Below are positions 33,872 through 43,084 of a stretch of 64,000 nt of DNA, in pieces. The DNA is from Cohnella sp. AR92. GTDB lineage: Bacteria > Bacillota > Bacilli > Paenibacillales > Paenibacillaceae. Both the position numbers and the translations under genes were made by a program. The stretch covers positions 125,079-189,078 of the forward strand of contig NZ_RZJR01000007.1 in assembly GCF_003990975.1 (NCBI RefSeq), given 5' to 3'. The notes beneath the pieces were generated by a model. That model worked only from the letters and a program-made list of their open reading frames with translations, was not told the origin of the DNA and did no database searches. The first letter of the stretch is position 1; the number at the start of each line of letters is the position of its first letter.

Positions 33872-34864
33872 ATGCGCAGCTACCGAGCATTGACCGTCGA
33901 TTGGAGAGGGGATTCGCTGGAGGCGGAGGTCCGCGAATACCGAAGCGAACAGCTTCCCGAAGGGGAGGTCACCATCCGGGTCGCTTATTCCGGAGTGAAT
34001 TACAAGGACGGACTCGCCAGCATTCCGGAAGGTAAGATCGTCCGCAGTTATCCTCATATACCCGGCATTGACCTGGCGGGGACTGTGGCGGCTTCGGCGG
34101 ATGCGAGATTTAAGGAAGGCGACGAGGTCCTGGTGACGGGATACGGGCTCGGAGTGTCCCATCCCGGCGGCTTCAGCGAGCTTGCCCGCGTGCCGGCGGC
34201 ATGGGTCGTGCCTCTGCCGAAGGGGCTGACGGCCTTCGAGGCGATGGCGCTCGGCACCGCGGGCTTCACGGCGGCGCTCTCCATTCTGCGCCTGGAGGAG
34301 AACGGCCTGAAGCCGGGCCAAGGTCCGGTGCTCGTCGGCGGAGCTACCGGCGGCGTCGGAAGCTGGGCGGTCGCGCTGCTGTCGCGTTCCGGCTACGAGG
34401 TGACCGCCAGCACGCGCAAAAGCGCGGAAGCCGGCTTCCTGAAGGAGCTGGGCGCTTCCGAAACGATCTCCCCCGAACAGCTCTTGCTTCCATCGGGACG
34501 GCCGCTGGGCTCCGAGAAGTGGGCCGCGGCCGTCGATCCGGTCGGAGGGGGCTACCTGCCCTCCCTGCTCGGAACCGTTCGTTACGGCGGCTCGGTCGCG
34601 CTCAGCGGGCTGACGGGCGGAACCTCCTTCGAGGGAAGCGTCCTGCCGTTCATCCTTCGCGGCGTTAATCTCTTAGGCATCGACTCCGTGCAATGCCCGA
34701 TGAACACGCGCCTCGAGGTATGGGAACGTCTCGGCGGCGAGTGGAAACCGGGGGGCGTCGCCGAAACGATCGCCCGCCGCATCACGCTGGCCGAATTGCC
34801 GGAAGAGCTTCGCCGCATCCTTCAAGGGCAAGCGAAGGGGCGAGCCGTCGTATCCCTTGAATAG
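33872..34864 (+). CDS. YhdH/YhfP-family quinone oxidoreductase (acryloyl-CoA reductase-like)
   Basis: The 330-residue zinc-independent medium-chain dehydrogenase has VAYSGVNYKDGLASIPEGKI and the IPGIDLAGTV block at the N terminus and the nucleotide loop VLVGGATGGVGSWAVALLSR in the Rossmann domain. This pattern is the YhdH/YhfP group; E. coli YhdH (AcuI) reduces acryloyl-CoA. AAGGAGGG at 33857-33864 selects the ATG at 33872. It is monocistronic with a strong terminator. The physiological substrate here is unproven. Confidence 0.9.
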   Translation: MRSYRALTVDWRGDSLEAEVREYRSEQLPEGEVTIRVAYSGVNYKDGLASIPEGKIVRSYPHIPGIDLAGTVAASADARFKEGDEVLVTGYGLGVSHPGGFSELARVPAAWVVPLPKGLTAFEAMALGTAGFTAALSILRLEENGLKPGQGPVLVGGATGGVGSWAVALLSRSGYEVTASTRKSAEAGFLKELGASETISPEQLLLPSGRPLGSEKWAAAVDPVGGGYLPSLLGTVRYGGSVALSGLTGGTSFEGSVLPFILRGVNLLGIDSVQCPMNTRLEVWERLGGEWKPGGVAETIARRITLAELPEELRRILQGQAKGRAVVSLE

Positions 34865-34877
34865 AAGAAGAACGCGG

Positions 34878-34932
34878 AATGCCCCGCTCCCGAACGCGCC
34901 ATGCGGGCGTCTCGGGAGCGGGGCATTTTTTC
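34878..34932. terminator. Bidirectional terminator between the YhdH-like gene and yhhQ
   Basis: A 16-bp perfect stem (AATGCCCCGCTCCCGA at 34878-34893 with TCGGGAGCGGGGCATT at 34912-34927) is followed by six T. Confidence 0.93.
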
Positions 34933-34944
34933 TCCAAGCCGAAA

Positions 34945-35628
34945 TTACGATTCTTCCTTGAACTTGAAGCTTCTTGCGATATAGATGATAGGCGTGGAAG
35001 CGACCGAGATCACGAACTTGAGCACGTAAGTCGTCAGCGCGATCTCCCACCAGACTTCCCACGAATATTCGCCGATGAAGGCGATCGAGGTGAAGACCAG
35101 CGTATCGACCATCTGGCTGAGAATCGTGCTTCCGTTGTTGCGAATCCACAGCTGTCCGCGTCCGGGATAAGCTTTCTTCAGCCGGCTGAAGATCTTCACG
35201 TCGAGGAACTGGCTGATGAAGTACGCGGCTACGCTTCCCAATGCGATTCTCGGCATGAGCCCGAAGATCGTCTCCAGCGATTCCTGGGCGAAATCCTCCG
35301 TGCCAGGCTTGAAGACCAGCACCATCTGCATCATGATGAGCGACATCAGCATCGTGAAGAAGCCGAACCAGACCGCCTTCCTCGCTTCCTTCTCGCCGTA
35401 CTTCTCGTTGAGCAAGTCCGTCGTCAGGTAGATCGTCGTGTAGATCGTGTTGCCGAGCGTCATCGCGATGCCGAACATCTCGATGTTCTTGACCACCTGA
35501 ATGTTGGCCAGAACCGTCGCGGCTCCGATCCAGGCGTACAAACCGTTTTTCCCCAGCAAGCGGTAGCAGGCCAGGAACAGGGCGAAGTTGACGAGAACGA
35601 AAAAGACGCCCCAGAAGAAATTAAACAT
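34945..35628 (-). CDS. yhhQ: Queuosine precursor transporter, YhhQ/VUT family
   Basis: The 227-residue membrane protein has about six hydrophobic segments, beginning FFWGVFFVLVNFALFLACYRL, and the family motif TTDLLNEKYGEKEARKAV in its middle. YhhQ proteins import preQ0 or preQ1 for queuosine in tRNA. The preQ1-I riboswitch directly before its ribosome site supports the substrate assignment independently of homology. QueG encoded at 11793 performs the last queuosine step. The operon contains only this gene. Confidence 0.93.
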   Translation of the reverse strand: MFNFFWGVFFVLVNFALFLACYRLLGKNGLYAWIGAATVLANIQVVKNIEMFGIAMTLGNTIYTTIYLTTDLLNEKYGEKEARKAVWFGFFTMLMSLIMMQMVLVFKPGTEDFAQESLETIFGLMPRIALGSVAAYFISQFLDVKIFSRLKKAYPGRGQLWIRNNGSTILSQMVDTLVFTSIAFIGEYSWEVWWEIALTTYVLKFVISVASTPIIYIARSFKFKEES

Positions 35629-35637
35629 GACAAATAA

Positions 35638-35677
35638 CCCTCCTAGTTTTGATAACGCGGGATGTTTACGAACCGCG
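35638..35677 (-). promoter_or_regulatory. preQ1-I riboswitch controlling yhhQ translation
   Basis: On the minus strand, P1 CGCGG (35673-35677) pairs with CCGCG (35656-35660) around the loop TTCGTAAACATC, followed by the A-rich tail TTATCAAAACTAGG that contains the ribosome binding site. The tail closely matches the known Thermoanaerobacter preQ1 aptamer. The tail pairs with the loop when preQ1 binds, hiding AGGAGG, so control should be translational. A TATAAT at 35704-35709 (minus) is the likely -10. Confidence 0.88.
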
Positions 35678-35815
35678 GTCCTTGGTTGCGGACAATGGAT
35701 AGAATTATATCATAGATTGCCGACAGGTCTAGCGAGAAGTTATGCCATTGGTTCGATTCACAACAATCCGGATCGCGATTGGCCGCGGCGTCTAATGATA
35801 GGGCAATGATATCGG

Positions 35816-36850
35816 CTAATTCTTGCCAAGAGGAACGACGGCTCCGAAAAATTCGATCGACTCGATCCGATCCGGCTGCAGAATCGGAAGAAACGGCTTC
35901 ACGACCATCATGTCGCCAAGCGAGGGATGCGCTTGCGCCATGCCCGAGAAGACGGAGGTCGTCTCCGAGGTTCCGTCCTTGTAATGGATCGTAACCGGGT
36001 AATCGTCCGAAGATCGGCCATCCGGGCCTATCTCCGTTCCGGATCGTCTAGCCTCCTCCCAGATCTCCTCGAGAGAATCGCTGCGGAGGAACAAGGTGAC
36101 GGAGATCGGCGAGACCGACAGGGCCTCCAGCGTCGCCTTATGGCCGTACAGCTGGACAGTCCGGTTCGCCTCGTACCTCTTCGAACCGTTCTTGAAGTCC
36201 AGCTTTATCGTAGTTTTCCATTCTCCCGGTTGAATCACCTCGTATTCGTCCGGGTAAGGCTCGGCCGCTTGCAGGTCCGTTACGGCTAATTCAGCCTCTT
36301 GCCCGGCCTCGGTGTTGTTGGCCTGGATGCTCATCACCAGGCAGATGCGGTTATCTCCCGGATTATCGTCCTCCAGCGAGTCGAAGCCGATTCCCGAAGA
36401 ATCCACGCCTTGCATTCGCAAGGAACCATGGAATCGATATCGGGCCGCGTCCAGAACCGTCCCTTCAGGAGCGGTAAAATCCATCAGGATGTAAAGAAGG
36501 TTGCTGTCTCCCATGATCTGCTTCACGTGCAGCGTTCCGTCTTGGTTGGCGACCGTTTTATCGACGACATAGGCGCCGTTGGCCAAATACCGTTCTTGCT
36601 CTCCGTCGGATATGCCCAGATACTTCAGCCATTTGACATCCAACCCGAGCTGCGCTGCGGAATAAGCGGAAGTGACGAATAAGCACAGGACCGCCGCAAT
36701 TGTTAGAATAATCGGCTTTGGGGATACTCGCGCGCGCTTCGGCTTGCCTCCCCCGCGATAAGCTTCCGCTATGTCGGAGAACAGTTTCTCCTTCCGGGCT
36801 TCCGTCGGCGTCAACTTCTCAAACAGTCCCTTCAGATCGCGCTCTTCCAA
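35816..36850 (-). CDS. DUF4179 membrane anti-sigma factor
   Basis: The 344-residue product has a cytoplasmic N terminus (about 1-45), one membrane helix (IILTIAAVLCLFVTSAY) and an exported domain (about 65-344). This matches DUF4179 proteins that pair with ECF sigma factors as anti-sigma factors. It starts with TTG and GGGGG 5 nt upstream, overlapping the end of the sigma gene by 32 bp, which points to translational coupling. The extracellular part presumably senses an envelope signal, not identified. Next downstream is a convergent-free gap before yhhQ. Confidence 0.82.
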   Translation of the reverse strand: MEERDLKGLFEKLTPTEARKEKLFSDIAEAYRGGGKPKRARVSPKPIILTIAAVLCLFVTSAYSAAQLGLDVKWLKYLGISDGEQERYLANGAYVVDKTVANQDGTLHVKQIMGDSNLLYILMDFTAPEGTVLDAARYRFHGSLRMQGVDSSGIGFDSLEDDNPGDNRICLVMSIQANNTEAGQEAELAVTDLQAAEPYPDEYEVIQPGEWKTTIKLDFKNGSKRYEANRTVQLYGHKATLEALSVSPISVTLFLRSDSLEEIWEEARRSGTEIGPDGRSSDDYPVTIHYKDGTSETTSVFSGMAQAHPSLGDMMVVKPFLPILQPDRIESIEFFGAVVPLGKN

Positions 36851-37319
36851 TCCATCCCCCTCCGATCTCTTTGCGAAGCCGCTCTCGCCCTTTGGCCAAT
36901 TGCGTCTGAATCGTGCTTTCCTTGCGCTGCAGCAGCCTGGAAATCTCTCTTACGGAATACTCCTCGTAATAGTACAGATACAGCACTTCCTTGTACTTGG
37001 CGGGAAGTCCGAGGAGCTTGGACAACAGCTCTCCTTCTCGGCCGCGAATCTCGCTATCGGCTGCCTCGGGAAGCTTCTCCAAATCCACCCGGCGCGATCT
37101 CCACCAGCTCTTGAGCATATCCTTGCAATGATTCTTGGCGACAACGATTAGCCAGGCCTTCTCGTGCTCCCGGTCTCTGAACTCGCGCTTGTCCCGAAGC
37201 GCCTTCATGAAGACGGACTGCACGGCATCGTCCGTATCGGCTCTATTCTTCAATAGAACGTAGCAGAGCCTGTACACCGTATCGACGTTGCGGCGATACA
37301 GCTCCTCGAATCCTTCCAT
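36819..37319 (-). CDS. ECF-type RNA polymerase sigma factor
   Basis: The 166-residue product has region 2 (FEELYRRNVDTVYRLCYVLL and DTDDAVQSVFMKAL, residues 4-45) and region 4 (LPAKYKEVLYLYYYEEYSVREISRLLQ, about 105-131, followed by TIQTQLAKGRERL). ATG at 37319 is preferred over an in-frame GTG at 37343; GGTGATG lies nearby. It overlaps the anti-sigma gene by 32 bp. No autoregulatory promoter was identified in the 190-bp upstream region. Confidence 0.92.
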   Translation of the reverse strand: MEGFEELYRRNVDTVYRLCYVLLKNRADTDDAVQSVFMKALRDKREFRDREHEKAWLIVVAKNHCKDMLKSWWRSRRVDLEKLPEAADSEIRGREGELLSKLLGLPAKYKEVLYLYYYEEYSVREISRLLQRKESTIQTQLAKGRERLRKEIGGGWIGRARSEGTV

Positions 37320-37390
37320 CTCATCACCGCCTGCTAGTAACACGATCCAACTTTTAGAAATATCTTATCGCGCCTAGCTTTTTTTGCGCA

Positions 37391-37426
37391 AAAAAAAGAA
37401 TCCGGCGAGATCGCTCGCACGGATTC
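37391..37426 (-). terminator. Terminator downstream of the ROK kinase
   Basis: Minus-strand stem GAATCCG/CGGATTC with nested GCGAG/CTCGC, followed by eight T. Confidence 0.88.
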
Positions 37427-37509
37427 CCTTCAGTAGCTGTGCCTAGGCGCGACATCCCCGCTCGTAAACCTAAAGCTTGAAGAACGCAGGAACGCGCGAT
37501 CGCAAGAAC

Positions 37510-38460
37510 TTAAGGACGCAGCATCAGAGCGGCGCCGACCGCCCCCGCCTGCGCGCCCAGCTTCGGCGCCGCGAACTTTACCCCGCGCCTCATCGGCTCG
37601 ATCGCATGGGCTTCCAGGTACTCCCGCATCGGCTCGAGCAGAGGCTCGCCGATATGGGAGGCGCCGCCGCCCAGAATGATCACCTCGGGATTCGCGATGT
37701 GGATCGCGCTGACCATGCCCGCGCCGAGGGCGCGTCCGGCGCGGCGGAGCACCTCCAGCGCCAATCCGTCGCCTTGCTTCGCCGCCTCGCTGACGTGCCG
37801 CGAGTTGATCTTCTCCGCGTCTCCTCCGGCGAGCTCGATCAGCTTGCCGCCCCGTGCCGGATCCGCCGCTGCCGCCTCGCGGGCCGACCGTCCGATCGCC
37901 GTGCCGGAAGCGTACAGCTCCAGGCAACCGACGTTGCCGCACAGGCACTTCGCCCCCTGCCAGTCGATCGTGATGTGTCCGAGCTCCGCCGCGCTCGCAT
38001 TGCGTCCGCGCATGAGCTTGCCGTCGCAGATAACGCCGCTGCCGATTCCCGTCGACACGGTGATGAACACGCAGTTGCGCGAGCCGATCCCCGCTCCCGC
38101 CTTCCATTCGCCGACGGCCGCCGCGTTCGCGTCGTTGTCGACGGTCACCTTGACGCCGAGCAGGCGTTCCAGCTCGCTTCCCAGCGGCACGTTCGTCCAG
38201 CCGAGATTCGAGGCGAACTCCACCGTTCCGGTATCCGGATCCAGCGTGCCCGCCGTCGCTACTCCGGCTCCCGCCAGCGAATAGTTGCCGCCCACCAGAA
38301 CGTTCACCATATCGGCCATGGTCGCGATGATCGCTTCATGTCCTCTCGACGCTTCGGTCGGCCGCTCCTCGGATGCCAGCACCCGTCCCTCTTCGTCTAC
38401 GATAACCGTCAATATTTTTGTCCCGCCGAGATCGATCCCCGCGTACACCTGCTTCAGCAT
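37510..38460 (-). CDS. ROK family sugar kinase (glucokinase-like)
   Basis: The 316-residue product has the ATP loop GIDLGGTKILTVIV, the catalytic aspartate in TVDNDANAAAVGEW, FITVSTGIGSGVI and the zinc motif CLCGNVGCLELYASG (CxCGxxGCxE). All catalytic elements are intact and no HTH is present, so it is an enzyme, probably glucokinase or N-acyl-hexosamine kinase. GGAGGGGG lies upstream of the ATG. It follows the ROK regulator by 31 bp on the same strand, so the pair is one operon. Exact sugar specificity cannot be read from sequence. Confidence 0.9.
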   Translation of the reverse strand: MLKQVYAGIDLGGTKILTVIVDEEGRVLASEERPTEASRGHEAIIATMADMVNVLVGGNYSLAGAGVATAGTLDPDTGTVEFASNLGWTNVPLGSELERLLGVKVTVDNDANAAAVGEWKAGAGIGSRNCVFITVSTGIGSGVICDGKLMRGRNASAAELGHITIDWQGAKCLCGNVGCLELYASGTAIGRSAREAAAADPARGGKLIELAGGDAEKINSRHVSEAAKQGDGLALEVLRRAGRALGAGMVSAIHIANPEVIILGGGASHIGEPLLEPMREYLEAHAIEPMRRGVKFAAPKLGAQAGAVGAALMLRP

Positions 38461-38491
38461 GCCTTATCTTCCCCCTCCAATAATGGCTGTC

Positions 38492-39688
38492 TCAACCTAG
38501 GCTCGGCGCCTTGAACAGCTGCTTCAGAATGAAGGTAGCCGCCCCGTATAACGGGCCGCTATCCCCGTATTTCGATACGAGCAGACGCTCCGTCGAGACC
38601 GGAACCGCGAACGGAATGCGCTCCAGCTCCTCCGAAACCCGGCGCAGGATCAACTGCGAGCTCCTCATCCAGCCGTCTAACACGACAACCTCCGGGCTGA
38701 CGAAGTTGACGGCCGTAGCGATCAATTGAGCGATCAGAGCGGCGCTTCGTTCGAAGAGCTCCCGGAATTCTCCGCTGCCCTCGCCAGCTTCGTATCTCGC
38801 GACGGCTTCCTCCGCCGAATTCGGGATCGGCCTGCCCAGCTTCCTTGCTTCCTGCCTGCTGCTCTCGAGAATGGCCGAAGAGGAAAGCTCCGTCTCCAAG
38901 CATCCTCTCTGCCCGCAGGAGCAGAGCTTGCCGTTGCGGAGAACGGGAATATGCCCGATCTCTCCTGCTCCTCCCTTGAAGCCTGCGAAAATCCGTCCAT
39001 GCAGGATCAGCCCCGACCCGACGCCGCCGCCGATAAGGAGGTATAGCAAGTGATTTCTCCCCCTGCCGACGCCGGCGTAATGCTCCGCGAAAGCGGCGGC
39101 GTTGGAGTCGTTCAGAATCCGAACCGGAATCCCCGGATAACGTTGTTCCAGCAGCGACTTGAGCCGAAGCTCCTTGAGGTTCAGATGAACCGAATAAACC
39201 AGCGTCTCATCCGCCTCGTCGATGATTCCCGGCACCGAGACGCCGATCCCTTTGAGCTCCCCCGCCTTAAGTTCGGCAGCCTTCTCCGAGCAGTCGAGCA
39301 TGGCCTCGCATATCCTGGCGGCTATCTCCTCGTTCCCGCTTCCTAGATTCGTTGTCTCATAGGACGCGATCAGCTTCCCGTGCATGTCCATGATGGCATA
39401 GCGAAGTCCTTCGCCGCTTAGAGACAATCCGGCCACATAACCTCCGGCGCCGTTGATTCGGAGCGCGATTCCTCTTCGGCCCGCACCGGCCGATGGCCTC
39501 TCTCCGACCTCGACCACCATTCGGGCGGCGATTAGCTCCTCCACCAGCGAGGAGACCGTCGTCGCGCTGAGCCGGGTGATCGTCTTCAGCTCGGCGCGCG
39601 ACAGCGTTCCCCGGCGATGAAGCTCGTTCAGGATGACGGCGCTGTTGATCTCCTTCATCAACTGGAGATTCCCTTTGATCTCCGACAC
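38492..39688 (-). CDS. ROK family transcriptional regulator
   Basis: The 398-residue protein has an N-terminal winged helix (GTLSRAELKTITRLSATTVSSLVEELIAARMVVE in blocks) and a ROK domain with YVAGLSLSGEGLRYAIMD, ILNDSNAAAFAE and the zinc motif CSCGQRGCLE. The first phosphate loop is altered (GLSLSGE rather than DxGxT), as in repressors. Start is uncertain: GTG at 39688 has a G-run 8 nt upstream, while ATG at 39721 has no clear ribosome site. It is co-transcribed with the ROK kinase. Ligand probably a hexose or its derivative. Confidence 0.88.
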   Translation of the reverse strand: MSEIKGNLQLMKEINSAVILNELHRRGTLSRAELKTITRLSATTVSSLVEELIAARMVVEVGERPSAGAGRRGIALRINGAGGYVAGLSLSGEGLRYAIMDMHGKLIASYETTNLGSGNEEIAARICEAMLDCSEKAAELKAGELKGIGVSVPGIIDEADETLVYSVHLNLKELRLKSLLEQRYPGIPVRILNDSNAAAFAEHYAGVGRGRNHLLYLLIGGGVGSGLILHGRIFAGFKGGAGEIGHIPVLRNGKLCSCGQRGCLETELSSSAILESSRQEARKLGRPIPNSAEEAVARYEAGEGSGEFRELFERSAALIAQLIATAVNFVSPEVVVLDGWMRSSQLILRRVSEELERIPFAVPVSTERLLVSKYGDSGPLYGAATFILKQLFKAPSLG

Positions 39689-39931
39689 CTGCCGATCCCC
39701 CCATTCCTTCTTTGTCCTCATCCTATCATAAAAAATAAGTCCAGTGAACAAATTAATTACCAGTTGGCAGCCGACAGCGAGCAAACCGGCGCAGGTTCGG
39801 GCATGCTCCCTCATGCCTTCTGACTTGAGGATTCACTGCCCTTCCCTGCGCCGCCTCGAATAATCGTTCATCGGGCCGTCTACCACGCCAAAACGGGTTC
39901 GACGCCTTCTAAAAACCAGCCAAAAACAGCC

Positions 39932-41611
39932 TTACAACAAATACACCAGAGCCTCGTACGGCTTCAGCCGAATGCCGGAGCTCAGCTTCGACCTCGTTCC
40001 CGGCTCGCGATAGTTGCCGATCAGCAGCTCGGCCTCCGAACCGACCGCATCCGCGGGAGGATTCCATTCCGGCTCCCCTCCGTAGAAGTTCAGCGCGATG
40101 AGCAGCTTGCGTCCGTCAAGCGAGCGGGTATAGGCCAGCACTTCGGGGTGATCCCAATCCAGCATGTCGAAATCGCCGTAGACGATAATGTCGTGCTTCT
40201 TGCGAAGCTCGATCAGCTTGCGGTAATAGTGGAAAATCGAGTCCGGGTCCGCTACGGCTTCGGCCGCGTTCACCGTTCCGTAGTTGGGATTGATCGCAAG
40301 CCAAGGAGCGCCGGTCGTGAAGCCGCCGTTAGGGGAGTCGTCCCACTGGAACGGCGTCCGCGCGTTGTCGCGCCCTTTGGCATGGATGGATCGCAAGACC
40401 GCCGCCTCGTCGGCGCCGCCCTCCATCGCTTCCCGGTAATAATTCAGCGTCTCGATATCCCGATAGTCCGCGATCGAAGGGAAGCGCACGTTCGTCATCC
40501 CGATCTCTTCGCCCTGATAGATATATGGCGTGCCTTGCTGCATATGAAGGAAGGTCGCCAGCATTTTGGCAGACAAGACGCGGTACTCGCCGTCATCTCC
40601 GAACCTTGAGACCATGCGCGGCTGGTCATGATTGTTCATATACAGGCTGTTCCATCCTCTTCCGTTCAAGGAATGCTGCCACTTGTAGGTGACCTCCTTG
40701 AGCGCCTTCAGATGCCAAGGACGGACATCCCACTTGCCGTTCCCCGAATCCAGATCCATGTGCTCGAACTGGAACACCATGTTCACTTCCCCGCGCTCCG
40801 GCGCCGTATAGAGAGCCGCCTCCTCGGGCTGGACCCCCGGCATCTCTCCGACCGTCATGCAGTCGTACTTGGAGAGCACTTCCCGGTTCATCTCCTGCAG
40901 GAATTCGTGAATGCGCGGCCCGTCGGCGAAGTACTGCCCTCCCCATTGGAATCGGGATTCCGAATGGGAAGGGGCGTCCGGGTAAGCCTCGTCCTTCGAG
41001 ATGTAGTTGATAACGTCCATGCGGAAGCCGTCGATCCCCTTGTCCAGCCACCACGTCATCATGTCGTACACTTCCTTGCGAAGCACGGGGTTATTCCAGT
41101 TCAGGTCCGGCTGCTTCCGGGAGAAAAGATGGAGGAAGTATTCGTCCGTCCGTTCGTCGTGCTTCCACGCCGAACCGCCGAACACCGATACCCAGTTGTT
41201 GGGCTCCGCTCCGTCCTTGCCCGGCTTCCAGATGTAATAGTCCCTCTTAGCGCTGATCTTGGACGCGCTCGATTCGACGAACCAAGCATGCTCGTCCGAG
41301 CTGTGGTTGACGACAAGGTCCATGATGAGCTTGATGCCGCGGGCATGCGCTTCCCTTAGGAACGTCTCCCAATCGGCCATCGTCCCGAACTCGGGAAGAA
41401 TCGCCCGGTAATCGCGAATATCGTATCCATTGTCGTCATTGGGAGAATCATACACGGGACTGAGCCAGATGACGTCGACTCCGAGCGTCTTCAAGTAATC
41501 CAGCTTGCTCGTCATGCCCGGCAGATCGCCGATCCCGTCCCCGTCGCTGTCCATGAAGCTTCTAGGGTAAATCTGATAAACGACGCTTTCCTTCCACCAT
41601 TGCCGATCCAT
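39932..41611 (-). CDS. malL: GH13 alpha-glucosidase / oligo-1,6-glucosidase
   Basis: The 559-residue cytoplasmic enzyme shows the GH13 motifs in order: DLVVNHSSDEHAWF, the nucleophile aspartate in GFRMDVINYISKD, the acid/base glutamate in TVGEMPG, and NNHDQPR with the transition-state aspartate. The QWWKESVVYQIYPRSF start and length are typical of subfamily 31 oligo-1,6-glucosidases. ATG at 41611 has GGAGG 8 nt upstream; the longer frame to 41659 was not chosen. It presumably trims isomaltose or maltose inside the cell. It stands next to the ROK pair. Confidence 0.94.
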   Translation of the reverse strand: MDRQWWKESVVYQIYPRSFMDSDGDGIGDLPGMTSKLDYLKTLGVDVIWLSPVYDSPNDDNGYDIRDYRAILPEFGTMADWETFLREAHARGIKLIMDLVVNHSSDEHAWFVESSASKISAKRDYYIWKPGKDGAEPNNWVSVFGGSAWKHDERTDEYFLHLFSRKQPDLNWNNPVLRKEVYDMMTWWLDKGIDGFRMDVINYISKDEAYPDAPSHSESRFQWGGQYFADGPRIHEFLQEMNREVLSKYDCMTVGEMPGVQPEEAALYTAPERGEVNMVFQFEHMDLDSGNGKWDVRPWHLKALKEVTYKWQHSLNGRGWNSLYMNNHDQPRMVSRFGDDGEYRVLSAKMLATFLHMQQGTPYIYQGEEIGMTNVRFPSIADYRDIETLNYYREAMEGGADEAAVLRSIHAKGRDNARTPFQWDDSPNGGFTTGAPWLAINPNYGTVNAAEAVADPDSIFHYYRKLIELRKKHDIIVYGDFDMLDWDHPEVLAYTRSLDGRKLLIALNFYGGEPEWNPPADAVGSEAELLIGNYREPGTRSKLSSGIRLKPYEALVYLL

Positions 41612-41785
41612 CGCAATCGCCTCCACTAAGAGGATAAGCGATGGATCGGGCGTCCGCAATGACAGATCCGCTCGGCTTTTCCGCTATTGTGTCATGGGCG
41701 AAAGCCCTGCAACCGATTGGTTCGGAGAATCGTCTAATGGAGTACATAGCTAGAATCCTACAACTAGAAGAAGGAGGTGGTTGCC

Positions 41786-43039
41786 TTGTCCCGAATGAGA
41801 TTGCCGAAGACAGGGCTTCTGCTTGCGCTTGCGGGGATGCTGATCGCATCCGGCTGTTCGAATTCATCCGGCAATTCCGCCGAGACCTCCTTGCCCCCTG
41901 CCAAGACTCCATCCGTTTCGTCCCCTTCGGCCGAGCCGACCGGGCAGGCTGCGTCCCCTTCCGGGCCTGCGGAGACCGGAGGGGGAGGAGCCGCTTCGAG
42001 CGAGCCTCCCGCCTCTCAAGTTCCTGCCACGGGGAAGATGGGGGAAGTAACGGCGCTAAGGCTGGCGGACGACCGGACCGGATGGGCGGGCGGCGAGGGA
42101 TGGATCGCTCGGACGGATGACGGGGGTGCGACCTGGAACCAGCAATACTCCGAGCCTTATCAAGTGGTGCAGATCTTCGCCCTCAATGACAGCAAGGTGT
42201 GGGCAACGCTGGACATCGGAAGCTCCAAGGGCCTGCGGCTCATTCATTCCTCGAACGGAGGAAAGTCGTGGAGCGAGGTCGGCGTCGTGCCGAATCGAGG
42301 CTTCCTTCACTTCCTGAACGACAACGACGGCTTCGTCGGCAACGCCCGGACGAAGGATGGGGGAGCGACCTGGATCCAGTTGAAGACGCCGGAGAATACC
42401 GTAGGGGATGTTTACTTCCATGACTTGAACAACGGCTGGGCTGTTCAGAAGGGTAAAGGGAAGTTCACTTTCCTCCACAGCGCGGACGGCGGCAAGAGCT
42501 GGACGAAGATTCTATCTCGAGAGACGGACGTCGATCCGACGGGAGTCGCGATCCGCTCGACGGGCAAGGACGACGCCTGGATCGAAGTGGTCGGCGATAC
42601 GGGCATGAATCAAACCTCCTACAGCCTGTTCCATACGAAGGACGGCGGCATGACCTGGACTCCCGCCATCGCCAAGGATACGGCCGGCGGGGGCCCGGCG
42701 CCCGGATTCACAGGCGACGCAAAGGGCAATTCCACGGGAACGGGCTCGAAGCCCGGGCAGCTGTACGCCGTCAATCCGTCCATCGCCTTCATGGGCGGCG
42801 ACTGCCCGGCCTGCGACAACGGAACGTCGATCATGGCCACGGCCGACGGAGGCAACAGCTGGACCGCGAGCAAGCAAGAGTTCTCCGGTTACGGAGAAGG
42901 GCAAATCGCCGCCGTCGATGCCAAGCATGTCTGGCTGATCGCGACGGACTATACGGAACCGTCCGTCCTGTACACCTCGGACGATGGGGGAGTCTCCTGG
43001 AAGAAGATTCACGAGTTCGACAAACCCGATCATAAGTAG
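41786..43039 (+). CDS. Lipoprotein with YCF48/sialidase-like beta-propeller repeats
   Basis: The 417-residue product has a lipoprotein signal with lipobox ASGC (Cys about residue 24), a Ser/Pro-rich spacer, then at least four repeats of the type TDDGGATWNQQ, SNGGKSWSEV, DGGKSWTK, DGGMTWTP, TADGGNSWTA and SDDGGVSWKK. These Asp-box turns mark a beta-propeller like YCF48 or sialidase-fold proteins. The start is TTG at 41786 with AAGGAGG 8 nt upstream; GTG at 41777 lies inside the ribosome site. It is anchored outside the cell; its ligand is unknown. It converges on the SLH gene. Confidence 0.85.
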   Translation: MSRMRLPKTGLLLALAGMLIASGCSNSSGNSAETSLPPAKTPSVSSPSAEPTGQAASPSGPAETGGGGAASSEPPASQVPATGKMGEVTALRLADDRTGWAGGEGWIARTDDGGATWNQQYSEPYQVVQIFALNDSKVWATLDIGSSKGLRLIHSSNGGKSWSEVGVVPNRGFLHFLNDNDGFVGNARTKDGGATWIQLKTPENTVGDVYFHDLNNGWAVQKGKGKFTFLHSADGGKSWTKILSRETDVDPTGVAIRSTGKDDAWIEVVGDTGMNQTSYSLFHTKDGGMTWTPAIAKDTAGGGPAPGFTGDAKGNSTGTGSKPGQLYAVNPSIAFMGGDCPACDNGTSIMATADGGNSWTASKQEFSGYGEGQIAAVDAKHVWLIATDYTEPSVLYTSDDGGVSWKKIHEFDKPDHK

Positions 43040-43042
43040 AAG

Positions 43043-43082
43043 AAAGCCGTACCTGGCCCAGGATGCCAGGTACGGCTTTTGC
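43043..43082. terminator. Bidirectional terminator between the propeller and SLH genes
   Basis: AAAGCCGTACCTGGC (43043-43057) pairs with GCCAGGTACGGCTTT (43065-43079), a 15-bp stem followed by a T. Confidence 0.88.
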
Positions 43083-43084
43083 CT

